From the NCBI GenBank assembly GCA_001949185.1, contig BDGG01000004.1, forward strand, positions 1,234,278-1,298,277: a stretch of DNA of 64,000 nucleotides, written 5' to 3'. A model generated the notes under the pieces. That model worked only from the letters and a program-made list of their open reading frames with translations. It had not been told where the DNA came from and searched no databases. The stretch comes from Ramazzottius varieornatus (taxonomy: Eukaryota > Tardigrada > Eutardigrada > Parachela > Ramazzottiidae). Both the position numbers and the translations under genes were made by a program. Positions 1-9,900 of this stretch are shown here, piece after piece (position 1 is the first letter of the stretch; every line of letters begins with the position of its first letter).

Positions 1-1110
1 CACTTTGTCCACCCGTTGAACCCAGATATTTCAACCGGATCGTGTCTAGAAAGACAAGGACAAGATGTAGCGCAACTAGCAAACTAATTTTCGGTGTCGG
101 TAGTTACCATTGAACAGACTCCTGGCGATGGCTCCGCAAGGCGCGAACGCAACGCCCGGCGCGCCGTTCTGCGACGGTTGATACACAAGGTAGGGAGCAC
201 AGTCGGAACTAGGTCCACTGTATGTCCCGTCAGCAGCAACTACTGCTTGTTTGAACTTGCCCATCAGCTGGTCGTCGTCGCGTGACTTGACGTACTTCCG
301 GTGGTTTTGGAAGAAGTTGTCCAGTGCGTAGTACAGGAAAACTGGACCCTGGGAAAACCAATTGATTCTGCCGGTTCCCCTCCGCCCTGTTGGATAAGCC
401 AAGAAAGCTTACCGTTATATTTTCGGTTATCGTGAAAGCTTCGCGACATTTGCAGCCGTCGTTGCCACCTGCCGACACATTGGCGCATGATTGCTCCGAT
501 ATGGATCCCCTGATATACTGATTGCAGTTCGTATACTCAATCTGGTGTTCCGTCACCTGTATGAAATCCCCGTTGTAATTCGATAAGATTGTACGAGGAA
601 TATCAGGGAAGATTTACACTGGTGGCGGAGAGAAGCAGCGCTACTCCAATAGGAATGAAGGCGATACCAATGGCTACCAGGAAAGGTAGGACCGACTTGG
701 CCGTCAGCATCGGTTGCCATGCTGGTAACTGCTGCTGCTTGAACCTTGTATCTGCAAAACAGATAGATGTCAGGAGTAACAACCCAGCAGTGGCAACGGA
801 GAAGCAGTGCAGTCCGTGGGAGGACCGCTCTAGACAGGCACGGCCTTAGGAAAAATTGTCGATCAAGGCCGTGCTGTCTAGGGAAGGTCCTCATGCCTGC
901 CCGTAAACAAATAACAAGGTAAACCAAAATTGTCGTTCAAACTCGCGCAGTCACGTGACTAGTTATATTGTAGAAGGATGACACGATCATGTGACAACAC
1001 TTACTTGCAGGTTTACGACTACGACGCGATTCGTCCACGGGTGGCGATGGTCCGTGTCCCGTTGCTCCGCTGTTGGCAGCCAGATTGATGGTAGATGTGG
1101 GAGCCTGCAT
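1..1110 (-). CDS. TMEM30A: TMEM30/CDC50 family P4-ATPase flippase subunit (3' end outside window)
   Basis: CDC50/TMEM30 proteins are the two-pass beta subunits of P4-ATPase lipid flippases, needed for ER exit and phospholipid transport. Five exons splice in phase: 1110-1005, 751-618, 556-413, 348-108 and 45-1 (continues off the edge). Visible family features are the cytosolic FKQQQLPAWQP motif, a first membrane segment (VLPFLVAIGIAFIPIGVALL), the early ectodomain motif IEYTNC, a CKC cysteine cluster, the hallmark YYALDNFFQNHRKYVKSRDD, and APCGAIARSLFND across the last junction. The second membrane segment lies beyond the window. Introns are 60-65 bp except intron 1 (about 253 bp), which holds a fold-back. 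The family is certain. Which paralogue (A, B or C) it represents is not, so the symbol is the closest guess. Confidence 0.93.
820..893 (-). repeat. Intronic fold-back (pre-miRNA-like hairpin) in TMEM30 intron 1
   Basis: Two arms of about 28 nt pair around a 17-nt loop. One side carries AGGACC, CTAGACAG and CACGGCCTT, and the other carries the complements AAGGCCGTG, CTGTCTAG and GGTCCT, with one bulge and one small internal loop. It lies inside the intron at 1004-752 and would be transcribed on the minus strand. Its size fits a pre-miRNA, but a short MITE is just as possible. No second copy is seen in this window. Confidence 0.5.
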
Positions 1111-2174
1111 TGCGATAGACTTGGTTGTTCTTTAGGTACCCTAGAAGGTGGAGAAGGAACAGGATGTCCAAATGGAACTGGATTCTTCAAGCGACGAGAC
1201 TCAAGGTTGAAGGTTGGTCATGGTGTACAGGCTTGATGGAAGGATGATCACGTTGTTACATCATCGGTCCGTGCTGTAGAACCTAAAGGGATGACAAAGA
1301 TAGGGAGAGAAGGGGACCAGAAGAAAATCAATGCAGGTGTTACGTGAGAACTACTCTGAGAACAGATGAGCAAGTGGGAGTAGTGCACAGTAAACAGTTC
1401 GTCACCCACAAACAGGCCTATATCGGCCTCAAGGTTGTTCAATCAAGCCGCGCAGGTACAATGCACATGACGTCACGTCACAAACGTTACATCCGGTTCC
1501 TCGTCTCCGCCAAAGCTGATTCTTCAACTTCGCCGGGACGATCTGAACCACGATTTGACTTTTGCTCTGTGAGTTCTGAACTTTTTTGAGATCATAACTC
1601 GGTGAATGTTTCCAGTGAAGCTTGGGTTCCGGCTGCTAGTGATCAAAGCTTCAAAAGTGGAATACTATAGTTTGACAAACGTGGACCTCACCGCGCGCAT
1701 CGGTTCGCGAGTTACTGGTTGAGGATCATCTCCCCCTTAGTTGGAAACACCTGAAACTTGGACGATTTGATTCATAGGATCACATAAGGTTTGTTCTAGC
1801 AGTGTCCTATCATCCAAAGACCCAGTCCGCGTTCCTCTGGGGAACAGTGGCGCCGGCATATCTGAGCGGGATAACTGCGCGAGTTCAACAGTTACTGTGG
1901 CCATGACTACTGACCACTCCGCAACCGGTAATGCGGACGTCCCAAGTCGATCAAATCAAAAATTTCACTGTCAAAATTTGTGGAAAGGATAATTGTTTTA
2001 AGACTGAATGGATGTTCCTTGATAGACTGCCGATTTGATGTGCTATGCAGAAAGTAGTAAAATGGATCTAATTACGGATCTTAGTATTTTACGATAGACA
2101 CGCGACGTTCAAAATGATATCTAAAACCATCGAAAAGTTGTCGTGAGCTACACTGCTTCATTTTCTGGTTCGGA
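1111..2174. promoter_or_regulatory. Bidirectional promoter region, TMEM30 / IFT52, with CRE
   Basis: This is the 1.06 kb between two divergent start codons. I see no credible coding exon. A full CRE palindrome TGACGTCA lies at 1468-1475 and is followed directly by a CRE half-site (CGTCA to 1480), the binding type for CREB/ATF bZIP factors. I looked for the RFX X-box usual upstream of intraflagellar transport genes and did not find a convincing match. Confidence 0.45.
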
Positions 2175-4518
2175 ATGTCGCGCAGTTCCTCGTCGTTCGG
2201 CGTGACCCCCATTGACAGTATGTTATCACGGAATCTGGTCGTCTTTCTGGATTGGCAAGAGGAATCCCCTTCCTTCAATTACCAGTACAAAAAGTGGACG
2301 GACATGCTTGTGAGTGACTTTGAGGTTGAGGTTCGACAGTGCACTTTGATGTCGCTAGACTGTCACGAACTACAACGAACCAACCTTATTATCATCGACG
2401 CTTCGCACAGTCAGCTCACAACGGCGGAAGTCAAAGCTCTGGAGGTGCTGCAACAAGAAGGCATCTCCTTGTTTCTGTTGTCAAGTTTACACATGAACGG
2501 AGAAGCCCCGAATAACAACCTGGACGATTTTCTTCACCGACAGGGTCTGACATTCTGTGGAACGCAACCCGTCATGCAGCGCACTCCATCAACTTACCTC
2601 CATCCAAAGGTGCGCCACTTTAGCTTCCTGCCTTTGAACTCCTGCACAGTGGAATACGTATCTGAATAAAAAACTTTAATTCATGTAAATATGCAGAAGT
2701 ACGAAGCTGCCTTACCTCCCAGGTCGAACCTAATCTATGTGCTTTGAAGGAAGCTCTCATACGGGATGGTTTACCGGAGGGTTCGCCCCTTGCCGAAGAC
2801 GCTGAAACGAGTCTTGCTTTTCTCTACCCTTATGGATGTACGCTAAAGACTCCAAGTTCTACGTCTAACAGCGCAACACACCCTTTGTTGTCATCTGGGA
2901 CCACTTGTTATCCGCCGAACCAACCACTTTGTCTCCTGCATCTTTCCGCCCAGCTGAAAGACCGCACCGAACCTGGCAAGATCCTTTGCTTTGGTTCCTC
3001 GCAAACATTCGACGACCAGTTCATCGAGGTGGAAGGCAACCGTAAACTATTGGAAAAGATCATCCATCTGATGTTGATGCCGGTGTCGTTGATCAAAGCC
3101 AATTATCCCAAATTAGCCATCACTGACAAACCCGGAAGTCAGCTCGACTACCCACCACCAAAACCGCAAAGAAAGCTGCGGCCAGCGCCGGTTTTGAGTC
3201 CATCGTACCTTAAGTCTTTCGATATCGACGAATATCTGGAAGGACTAATGAGACCTGCAAAAGAACACTCACGCTTCCGGCAGTTGCTCCAGCTACAGGC
3301 TGCCATTGAGACCACCGCGAAGGAATTCGACGTCAGCTGGGACCTCGATACCGTACGCAGTGTTCCCTCCTTAGAAGGTTATCTACCGGACATACCTTTC
3401 CCAATCTTCGAGCCAGAAGCACCGGTTCCTGGAGCACCGCAGTTAGAGATGTTCGACCTCGACGCGCTGTTAACAGTCAAACGCCAACAAGAACTCTCCG
3501 CACCACTAACAGGTGCGCTCTGCAAATGAATTCTACATAATAAATGAGATTTAATTCTGAATGAGACAGTATGAAAGAATTATGACGGCGTATATTACAG
3601 CTTTGCCTTCACCGGAAGACATGCAAGACGATCATGCAGATCACTTTCTCATTCAACGAGTGAACGAAGTTTGCACAGTGAGACAAAATGTTTCTTCCCT
3701 CCTTTCTATCTCCGACGCTCACGAGCTACGCCAAGTCGTGCAAGCTCTGCAATACAGAAGATCTGGGGTACGGTACAATATCGGTATTACTGTTCTTATT
3801 TTCCCACTGCGTTCACTGAAACGTGTTTTTCCGTTGTACGCAGACTGACAAAAGGGAGAAGAGGAGCAAAGACCACTCGAGAGCGGAAAGGTCGTTCGGG
3901 CCTGATAATACCCATCTAGGGAACCACACTCCACAGTTCTCGCTGGCCCAAGCCGCGGACTACTTATACACTCCGACTGCAGTCCCTCTGAGTGACGTTG
4001 AAATCGTGGAAGATTGCTTGCTTCGGCGAAAAAGGGTCGAAGGAGTCAGGCTAGCATTAACCAGTCTTCAAGAACCTCAACAGCCTCCTCCATCTTCTGC
4101 CTCCGTCCAGCACACTCTAGCTACGGATACTCGTTCCTGTGTTCTGTCCGTTGCCAACGAGAAGTTTCCGGTGAAGACCCTCGGTTCCGCTAGGAGTTCG
4201 CTGATGTCGAGTTTGACGGCTCGTTCCTCTTCGATGCTATCTTCTTCCGCTAGTCTTGTCCCTAACAATGCTGATGTGTGGAGAGCTCATAACAGTCCTT
4301 TCTCTCGAGGTCCGATGAGCTTCGATTCATATTCGAGCGGAGCTGTACCTTCTGAAATCAGCCGCTCCAATGGCGATTCCAACCACCCATTGTCTACCAG
4401 AAGGATAAAACCATTAAATGCACAGAATCTGTATAAACAATTTTCCATCTCCTATTTATACTCTACTTCGCCAAGAACCGGGTCGAGTAAACATAAAACT
4501 AGAAAAAAAACCAGATGA
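2175..4518 (+). CDS. IFT52: Intraflagellar transport protein 52 with long C-terminal extension
   Basis: IFT52 is an IFT-B core subunit used to build cilia. Exons: 2175-2609, 2723-3512 (acceptor could be 2749 instead), 3601-3767 and 3844-4518, about 688 aa. The N-terminal GIFT domain is recognisable (LIIIDASHSQLTTAEVKALE, then YLHPK..EALIRDG, FLYPYGCTL, GKILCFGSSQTFDDQFI). The central proline-rich segment ends in LEGYLPDIPFPIFEPE and QLEMFDLDALL. The C-terminal IFT46-binding part is diverged but alignable (DHFLIQRVNEVC, DAHELRQVVQALQYRR). After it the frame stays open for another 220-odd residues, rich in Ser, Thr and Pro and ending basic, which human IFT52 (about 437 aa) lacks. The extension could be real or could reflect an unseen splice. 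The gene converges on the phosphatase gene with 57 bp between the stop codons. Confidence 0.85.
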
Positions 4519-4575
4519 GCTGGTAAAGGTGAAATTTCAAGAGAGGTTCATAAAATAGTAACAACGAGCAATAAT

Positions 4576-5457
4576 TTAGTGAAATTTATTATCCAATTTT
4601 TCGAAATTATTTCCTTCCGTAAAACGGATATGGGAGCTCGGAGCAAGAGACTGAGTTCTCACTACATTACGACGCTTCAGATCTTCGGTCAAGTAATCTC
4701 GATGAATAGGGTGCCCGCGCGCCTCGCGAAAACGATGGTGGGCTTCCTCGTAGGACAAGGAGAGCTTTTCCATCATGTACCTGCATACAAACCAACCTGT
4801 GCGGTTTATACCGTGCGTGCAGTGCACAGCGACGACTTGGTCCGAGGGCGCATTGGCCAGAAAAGTATCCACGGTTTGTCTGAAACTGCGGAATGATCCT
4901 TCCGTCGGAACAGTCTGTAAGCAAAAACGAAACTCCCACCGAGTGGCATAACTATAGCGAGTTATAACGAATATTTTACTTACTCGTCCAGCTACGAGAA
5001 TTTTCTTATGCTGGATTTCGTGGTTAATTTCCATATCCTCCCCACGATAGTATTTCGCACTGAAGGTGAGATCGATCACAAGACCAACTTTGATGCTTTT
5101 GTGGCTCATACGATCGAAAAAGTGTTGGCAGGTGAAGGCAACATCACTGGGCACAGGCTCGAAGCGATATAAGGACATGTTGTCAATCGGAGTTTTGCAA
5201 CAAAGAATCCGCATCCCGGGAATGACTTCGCCAATCGACGTGTAGTCCAACCAGCCATCTGGAAGAGCGGAAATTATACGTCTTGGGGGTTCTCCGCTTT
5301 CGACATCTCCAGAGGTCTGCTCGGACGGTGGGTCGCTGGCGCTGCCATTCGTACTTCTGGTCTGCATGGCGCTGTCCTGCACAGGCTGTACTACCTCCGT
5401 GCTGGCTCCACGTTGCTTTCTACTTTTCGTCCTCCTCCCTTGACGTCCCTCCTCCAT
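4576..5457 (-). CDS. DUSP11: DUSP11/PIR1-like RNA 5'-triphosphatase (cysteine phosphatase fold)
   Basis: DUSP11/PIR1 enzymes remove 5' gamma and beta phosphates from RNA and belong to the cysteine phosphatase superfamily with the metazoan capping enzyme. The domain follows a polar N-terminus of about 65 residues: LPDGWLDYTSIGEVIPGMR, then LVIDLTFSAKYYRGEDM, then the catalytic loop HCTHGINRTG (HCxxGxxRTG) and RGHPIHRDYLTEDL. There is one intron, 4983-4915 (69 bp, GTAAGT...TTACAG). It is a multiple of three with no stop, so unspliced RNA would add 23 residues inside the domain. The family spacing (ILVAGR joined to TVPTEGSF) supports removal. No guanylyltransferase domain follows, which argues for DUSP11 rather than the capping enzyme. 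Confidence 0.88.
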   Translation of the reverse strand: MEEGRQGRRTKSRKQRGASTEVVQPVQDSAMQTRSTNGSASDPPSEQTSGDVESGEPPRRIISALPDGWLDYTSIGEVIPGMRILCCKTPIDNMSLYRFEPVPSDVAFTCQHFFDRMSHKSIKVGLVIDLTFSAKYYRGEDMEINHEIQHKKILVAGRVSKIFVITRYSYATRWEFRFCLQTVPTEGSFRSFRQTVDTFLANAPSDQVVAVHCTHGINRTGWFVCRYMMEKLSLSYEEAHHRFREARGHPIHRDYLTEDLKRRNVVRTQSLAPSSHIRFTEGNNFEKLDNKFH

Positions 5458-5833
5458 GCTGCCACGCTTATGCTACCAAAGTCGATCCGATGTCGAGACG
5501 GAACGGTGGAAAATGAATTGGAAAAGACGATTAATTAAAATTAAGACATTCTACCTTCTAAAGTTCTAATTGTAGGTTCTAACTAACAAGATCCCGCTAC
5601 ACCAAGACTGTCACCAATCAACTCGCTATCTCAACGTGCGATTTCAAGACAGTTTAATCGCAATTTCTCTATTCTAAAGTTGTCAATCAAAATTTTAAAT
5701 TAATAATTATTAATAATTTTTTGCTAATCAGTAATTACTAAGGTGGACTGGACATCTTCCGAAATCCTAACTACAACACACTGATGTTTTCTCGTCTTCA
5801 CAGTATCTCAAGAGAGCAGCGTTTTTTGACGGC
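5458..5833. promoter_or_regulatory. Divergent promoter region, DUSP11-like / UMP-CMP kinase
   Basis: This 376-bp gap separates divergent starts. It includes a very AT-rich patch near 5695-5725. I recognise no TATA box at a fixed distance and no coding exon. Confidence 0.3.
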
Positions 5834-6577
5834 GTGCGTGGTTGGAAGTGGATGTTACTGCGTTTTGCTCTGGCCAGAGCACTGGCAGTTGGTGGGGGAT
5901 CCGGAACACTTACCGTTTCACGAATGTTCAGTGGAGCCAGTCAACCGGAAATGGGAGACGATGACGCCATCCCCAAAGTCATCTTTATCCTCGGACCACC
6001 AGGCTCGGGTAAAGGGACTCAGTGCAGCCTGATCACCCAAGACACCGACTTCGTCCATCTGTCAGCTGGCGATCTCCTCCGTCAGGAGTGCGGTACACCA
6101 GGCTCCAAATACGGCCAGCTGATCTCCCAGCGCATCAAAGACGGACAAATCGTCCCTGTCGAAATCACCTGTGCCCTCCTGGAACACGCCATGCAGGCTT
6201 CTGGCCAGCAGCACTTCCTCATTGACGGCTTCCCGCGGAATGAGGACAACCTGCAGGGGTGGACAAAGACTATGGGCTATAAGAGCCATGTTCTCTTTCT
6301 GTTGTTTCTACAGGCCCCGGAAGCGGTCTGTATAGAGCGGATCCTGGACCGTGGGAAGAGCAGTGGCCGAACAGACGATAACGTGGAAAGTCTCAAGAAG
6401 CGGTTCCAGACGTATGTTCAAGATACATTACCCATCGTGAAGTATTACGAGAAGCTGGGCTTAGTGCGAACGGTGGATTCCACCCTATCACCAATGATGG
6501 TTCATCAGAGTGTCATGAAGATCCTCAACGAATCCCTCTCTCAAACCACCTCCAGTTGTGAACATCAGAACTGCTGA
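5834..6577 (+). CDS. CMPK1: UMP-CMP kinase, intronless
   Basis: This nucleoside monophosphate kinase phosphorylates UMP, CMP and dCMP with ATP. A single 247-codon frame carries the P-loop [10 protein letters not shown] (about residues 54-63), the NMP-binding segment [23 protein letters not shown], the [16 protein letters not shown] signature and the short [15 protein letters not shown] typical of UMP-CMP kinases rather than long-LID adenylate kinases. The start could be residue 1, 7, 31 or 40. A core enzyme would fit Met31 or Met40, and the hydrophobic, arginine-containing first 30 residues could be an organelle leader. No introns interrupt it, unlike nearly all neighbours, which suggests a retrocopy or intron loss. 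A polyadenylation signal AATAAA is at 6772-6777. Confidence 0.92.
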   Translation: MRGWKWMLLRFALARALAVGGGSGTLTVSRMFSGASQPEMGDDDAIPKVIFILGPPGSGKGTQCSLITQDTDFVHLSAGDLLRQECGTPGSKYGQLISQRIKDGQIVPVEITCALLEHAMQASGQQHFLIDGFPRNEDNLQGWTKTMGYKSHVLFLLFLQAPEAVCIERILDRGKSSGRTDDNVESLKKRFQTYVQDTLPIVKYYEKLGLVRTVDSTLSPMMVHQSVMKILNESLSQTTSSCEHQNC

Positions 6578-6999
6578 TTCATGCATGTCGTTAGCCTCTC
6601 ATTTCTCTCTAAAACCTACGAGTTTATTGAGCAAACTTTCCAGTTCTTGTTGTGTTGTCAAGACGTTGAAATTTCGATTCCATCATATTTCATCCTAGCG
6701 AGAAACTTTGGTTTTGTTCATACAACATTAGGTTCCTACAGCAAGTCAAGCATCATGAAAACAGACTGTCGAATAAATAACATTCCGGTATATACAACAG
6801 GACAAGTGAAGATTTGTATCCATATCTCGACGATGGCAGCTTATCTTCCAGTGTGTCACTTCCGAGTAGACTGGCGAAGCACATCACGCATCACCCGTCA
6901 CCGCGGTTTGCAGCACACAGTGCTCATATCAATATTTCGTACCTTTCAAAAGAGCATGCGGTAATGGAGCTTTTCCCACCAAAAGGCACGCTGGGGACC
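6578..6999. other. Convergent 3' intergenic region (UMP-CMP kinase / SREBP)
   Basis: This is 3' UTR and spacer between two convergent genes. AATAAA at 6772 serves the plus-strand gene. A 127-codon open frame on the plus strand has no family features and is read as chance. The missing C-terminal end of SREBP, if it exists, would have to be found here, but I could not see it. Confidence 0.4.
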
Positions 7000-9900
7000 T
7001 CAGGGAAACATCGCGGAGCACCGCTGACGAATAGCACGCGTGTCGTTGAGGACCTTGTCGAACGTGACCATATGCATCAACGATTTCCTTCCAGTATTCG
7101 CCTCAGTTACCTTTCTGAGAGCGTCCATTAGCCATTCCGACGCGATGAACATTGCGACCTGGAGGAAGAAGTTCGATTGGTGACATATCGAGCGTAAAGT
7201 TGTCGAAGTCGGAAGCACTCGTGTCTCTGATTACAATGCAGCTGCAATGCAATTCTTGGCCATGACAAACACATTGCAACGCAGCTACAATGCACCAGAG
7301 CCCAATCGAGATACAGAACTTTACGACACAGAGCCATGAAAATACGATAAATATTCTAGTGGTCGAGGAAGACGCTTCGGAAACAAAATTATGGACTAAA
7401 ATTTATACCATCGAAGACTTCTCCAGAGTCTTTGCCGAAGAAATCTGCATCATGGTTTGACTAGCTTCAGAAAGGGCAGCTAAATGCCCAGCAGCTGAAG
7501 TACTTTTGGTATGTGTGACAGCGAAACAGTTGTGGATGGCAGTTACTAACCTGAAAGAGCGAAAAAGGGTTGTATTATACAGACCATTTACCAAGCATCT
7601 GGACACCTTATGTGCCCCTTCCGGAGCTATAAACTCGCTACTGTATCGTGAAACGTGCTTACTGCTTAGTTTGTAGTAACGGAATCTGCAAGTTTTGTTG
7701 CAAGATGCTGGTGTATTGCTTCAGCTGGGAATGATAACTGCGCTGCGAGCGTGCTATCACAGCTGTTCCAAGCAGTGCGGCCCACCATTGTCCTCTATCA
7801 TCCGACCTCCAACCTAAAACTAGAAAAATCCTATCGACATCTTGAAGAGCTCCTCCCGACATACATAGTATATCTGTAACTTTAGTATCATCGCGTTTCA
7901 AGATGCCCGTTTGAGTTATCTCACCTGGTCGACTGTCAATTGACGACCAAGAAGCGTCGCCGTACGACGAGCACTCAATGACCAGATCGACCTGGTCTAA
8001 GTATTCATCGATCCATTCTTCCCTGTAAGGAAACGGATAACGGTTGAGATTGAAAATCTAGCACAAAGACGTTGAGATACTTACGCGCAATGTGTCTGGT
8101 CGTTGGACTTGGCGAACCTGTCCAGTAATCCCTGCAACATGTGCTGACGAAACGCTCGAGAGAAGTAAGCCACCGGATCATCTAGAAACAACGATTCTTA
8201 ATGCACCCCCGCAGTATGAGCACGACGTAAACGGACACGAGCATATTACAGAAAACCTCGTTGAGTTTTCAGTTCTCTTTTAACAAATCGTACCTGGTGC
8301 CTGGAGTGAGGTAAGTGAGCACTCGTGATCAACGAAAGGAATATTGGTTTTCCGTAGATACTTGAGAGTCATGGGATGAAAAAGCCATTTCCAACCGAGT
8401 GGAATATCATCGTAAGTCTTGAAGCAAATACCACGAGCTCGGTTCAACGTGTAACCCTGCAAAAACCATACACATATAGCCTGATTTTGTAACTTATTCG
8501 ACATTAAACTTTTCAATACTTCATGATGAAGTTGTCATGTCCAGATATTGAGACAAAAAAGTGGCGTACCAGGAAATACCAGACAGGTCGAGGCAGCGAT
8601 CGCTTCATTTCCAGGGCGATAGCCGCATACATCTCCAGGAACATGTCGGCAGGCAGCGCTTCACCTGCAGCTTCCGCCAGGTTGACAGCACACAACGCCA
8701 AATTCATGGCACCCAAGTAAGCTTCCTTGGAGGCACTGGGACCCGTCACATACAGCCGGTGAAGCTTGTGATACAAAATAGCCGCATCGCGGGCAGACTT
8801 CTGCACAATCTCGTGTCGATCACCAAAGTCTGACAACTTCAGCGAGAAGCCCACCGTCTCTTCCAGCCAGTTCCCCACTACCAGGTGGTGCAGGGCATGT
8901 CGCACGGACTGCCAGCACAGACTGGCGAAAATGTCGAGGGGAGAACGAGGAAGTGGGCGACCACAAGCTTCGAAAGCTTGAGCCATCTTCTCCATGGCGT
9001 CTTTCCGTTTACCCTGAGGAAAATTTAAAATCATTCGAATGTTCATTTGTGTGATCTCGCATCTGGTTTTCTGGCTCGCAAACTTCGCTTCAATGACATG
9101 CCTGGGCCAAGTCGATGTCAGCCTGACGAGAGAGACTCCAGAATCTCAGCGCGGACTCGCTCTTCGGCCGGAGGACTGGTTCGCCAAAGACGTACAGACG
9201 AATGAGGATGCCCAGAATGATGCAGATGTTGACAAGCCAGAGCAGCCATGTTGGTTGACCGTCAGTGAAGTCCACTTGAGCCATAGTTCGACTCCCCGTC
9301 TGTTCCTCCACCGTACCACCCAATGTAACCAGCGACTTCTTGCCAAACATGTACTGAACCGGGTTCACAAAGAACACTGCGAACATCGTCAGACACAACA
9401 ACATTCGGGAACGATCGTGGATGCCGGTGGAGGACTTTTCCACTTTGGCCCGCTTCGTCCCGCGTTTCTACGAGTCAACATCGAAACTTAATCAAGACTC
9501 GTTTCCTTAATATTGATCTCACCCAATTGTGTTAGTAAATTCTATACCTTCTGGTCTTGTACGGCTGGTACAGCTTGAGGACTAGAAGGCTCTGAAGTGC
9601 CACTGCGACTGCTTTCGGTGTTGGCTGGCGACCCCGGCGACGGACCATCGTCGCTAAAGAAATCCGCAGCGACGGCCGTGTCTGTCATCGCTATATCCGA
9701 CACATCTGCAGCAAGTACAATACCACTGTCAAGGGCGCACAGCAAGAACCGAAATTTGAAAGGAAAGTAGGAAGTTTACCTTGATCTTTCAACCTGGCTC
9801 GCAAAGCCGCGTTCTCTTGTTGCAGCCGATGGTTAACGGTCAGCAGATGTCTAATGTAGTCGGTAGCCTTTCTCAAGACAGCTGACTTATTCATCTGGAA

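Noticed and set aside
2601-2620. GTGCGCCACTT in the IFT52 intron, like one arm of the family A hairpin
   Set aside because: No facing arm, outer arm or conserved centre is present. It is a lone 11-base match at a donor site.
6581-6964. 127-codon open frame after UMP-CMP kinase
   Set aside because: It contains the AATAAA signal and no family features, and starts four bases after the stop. Read as 3' UTR.
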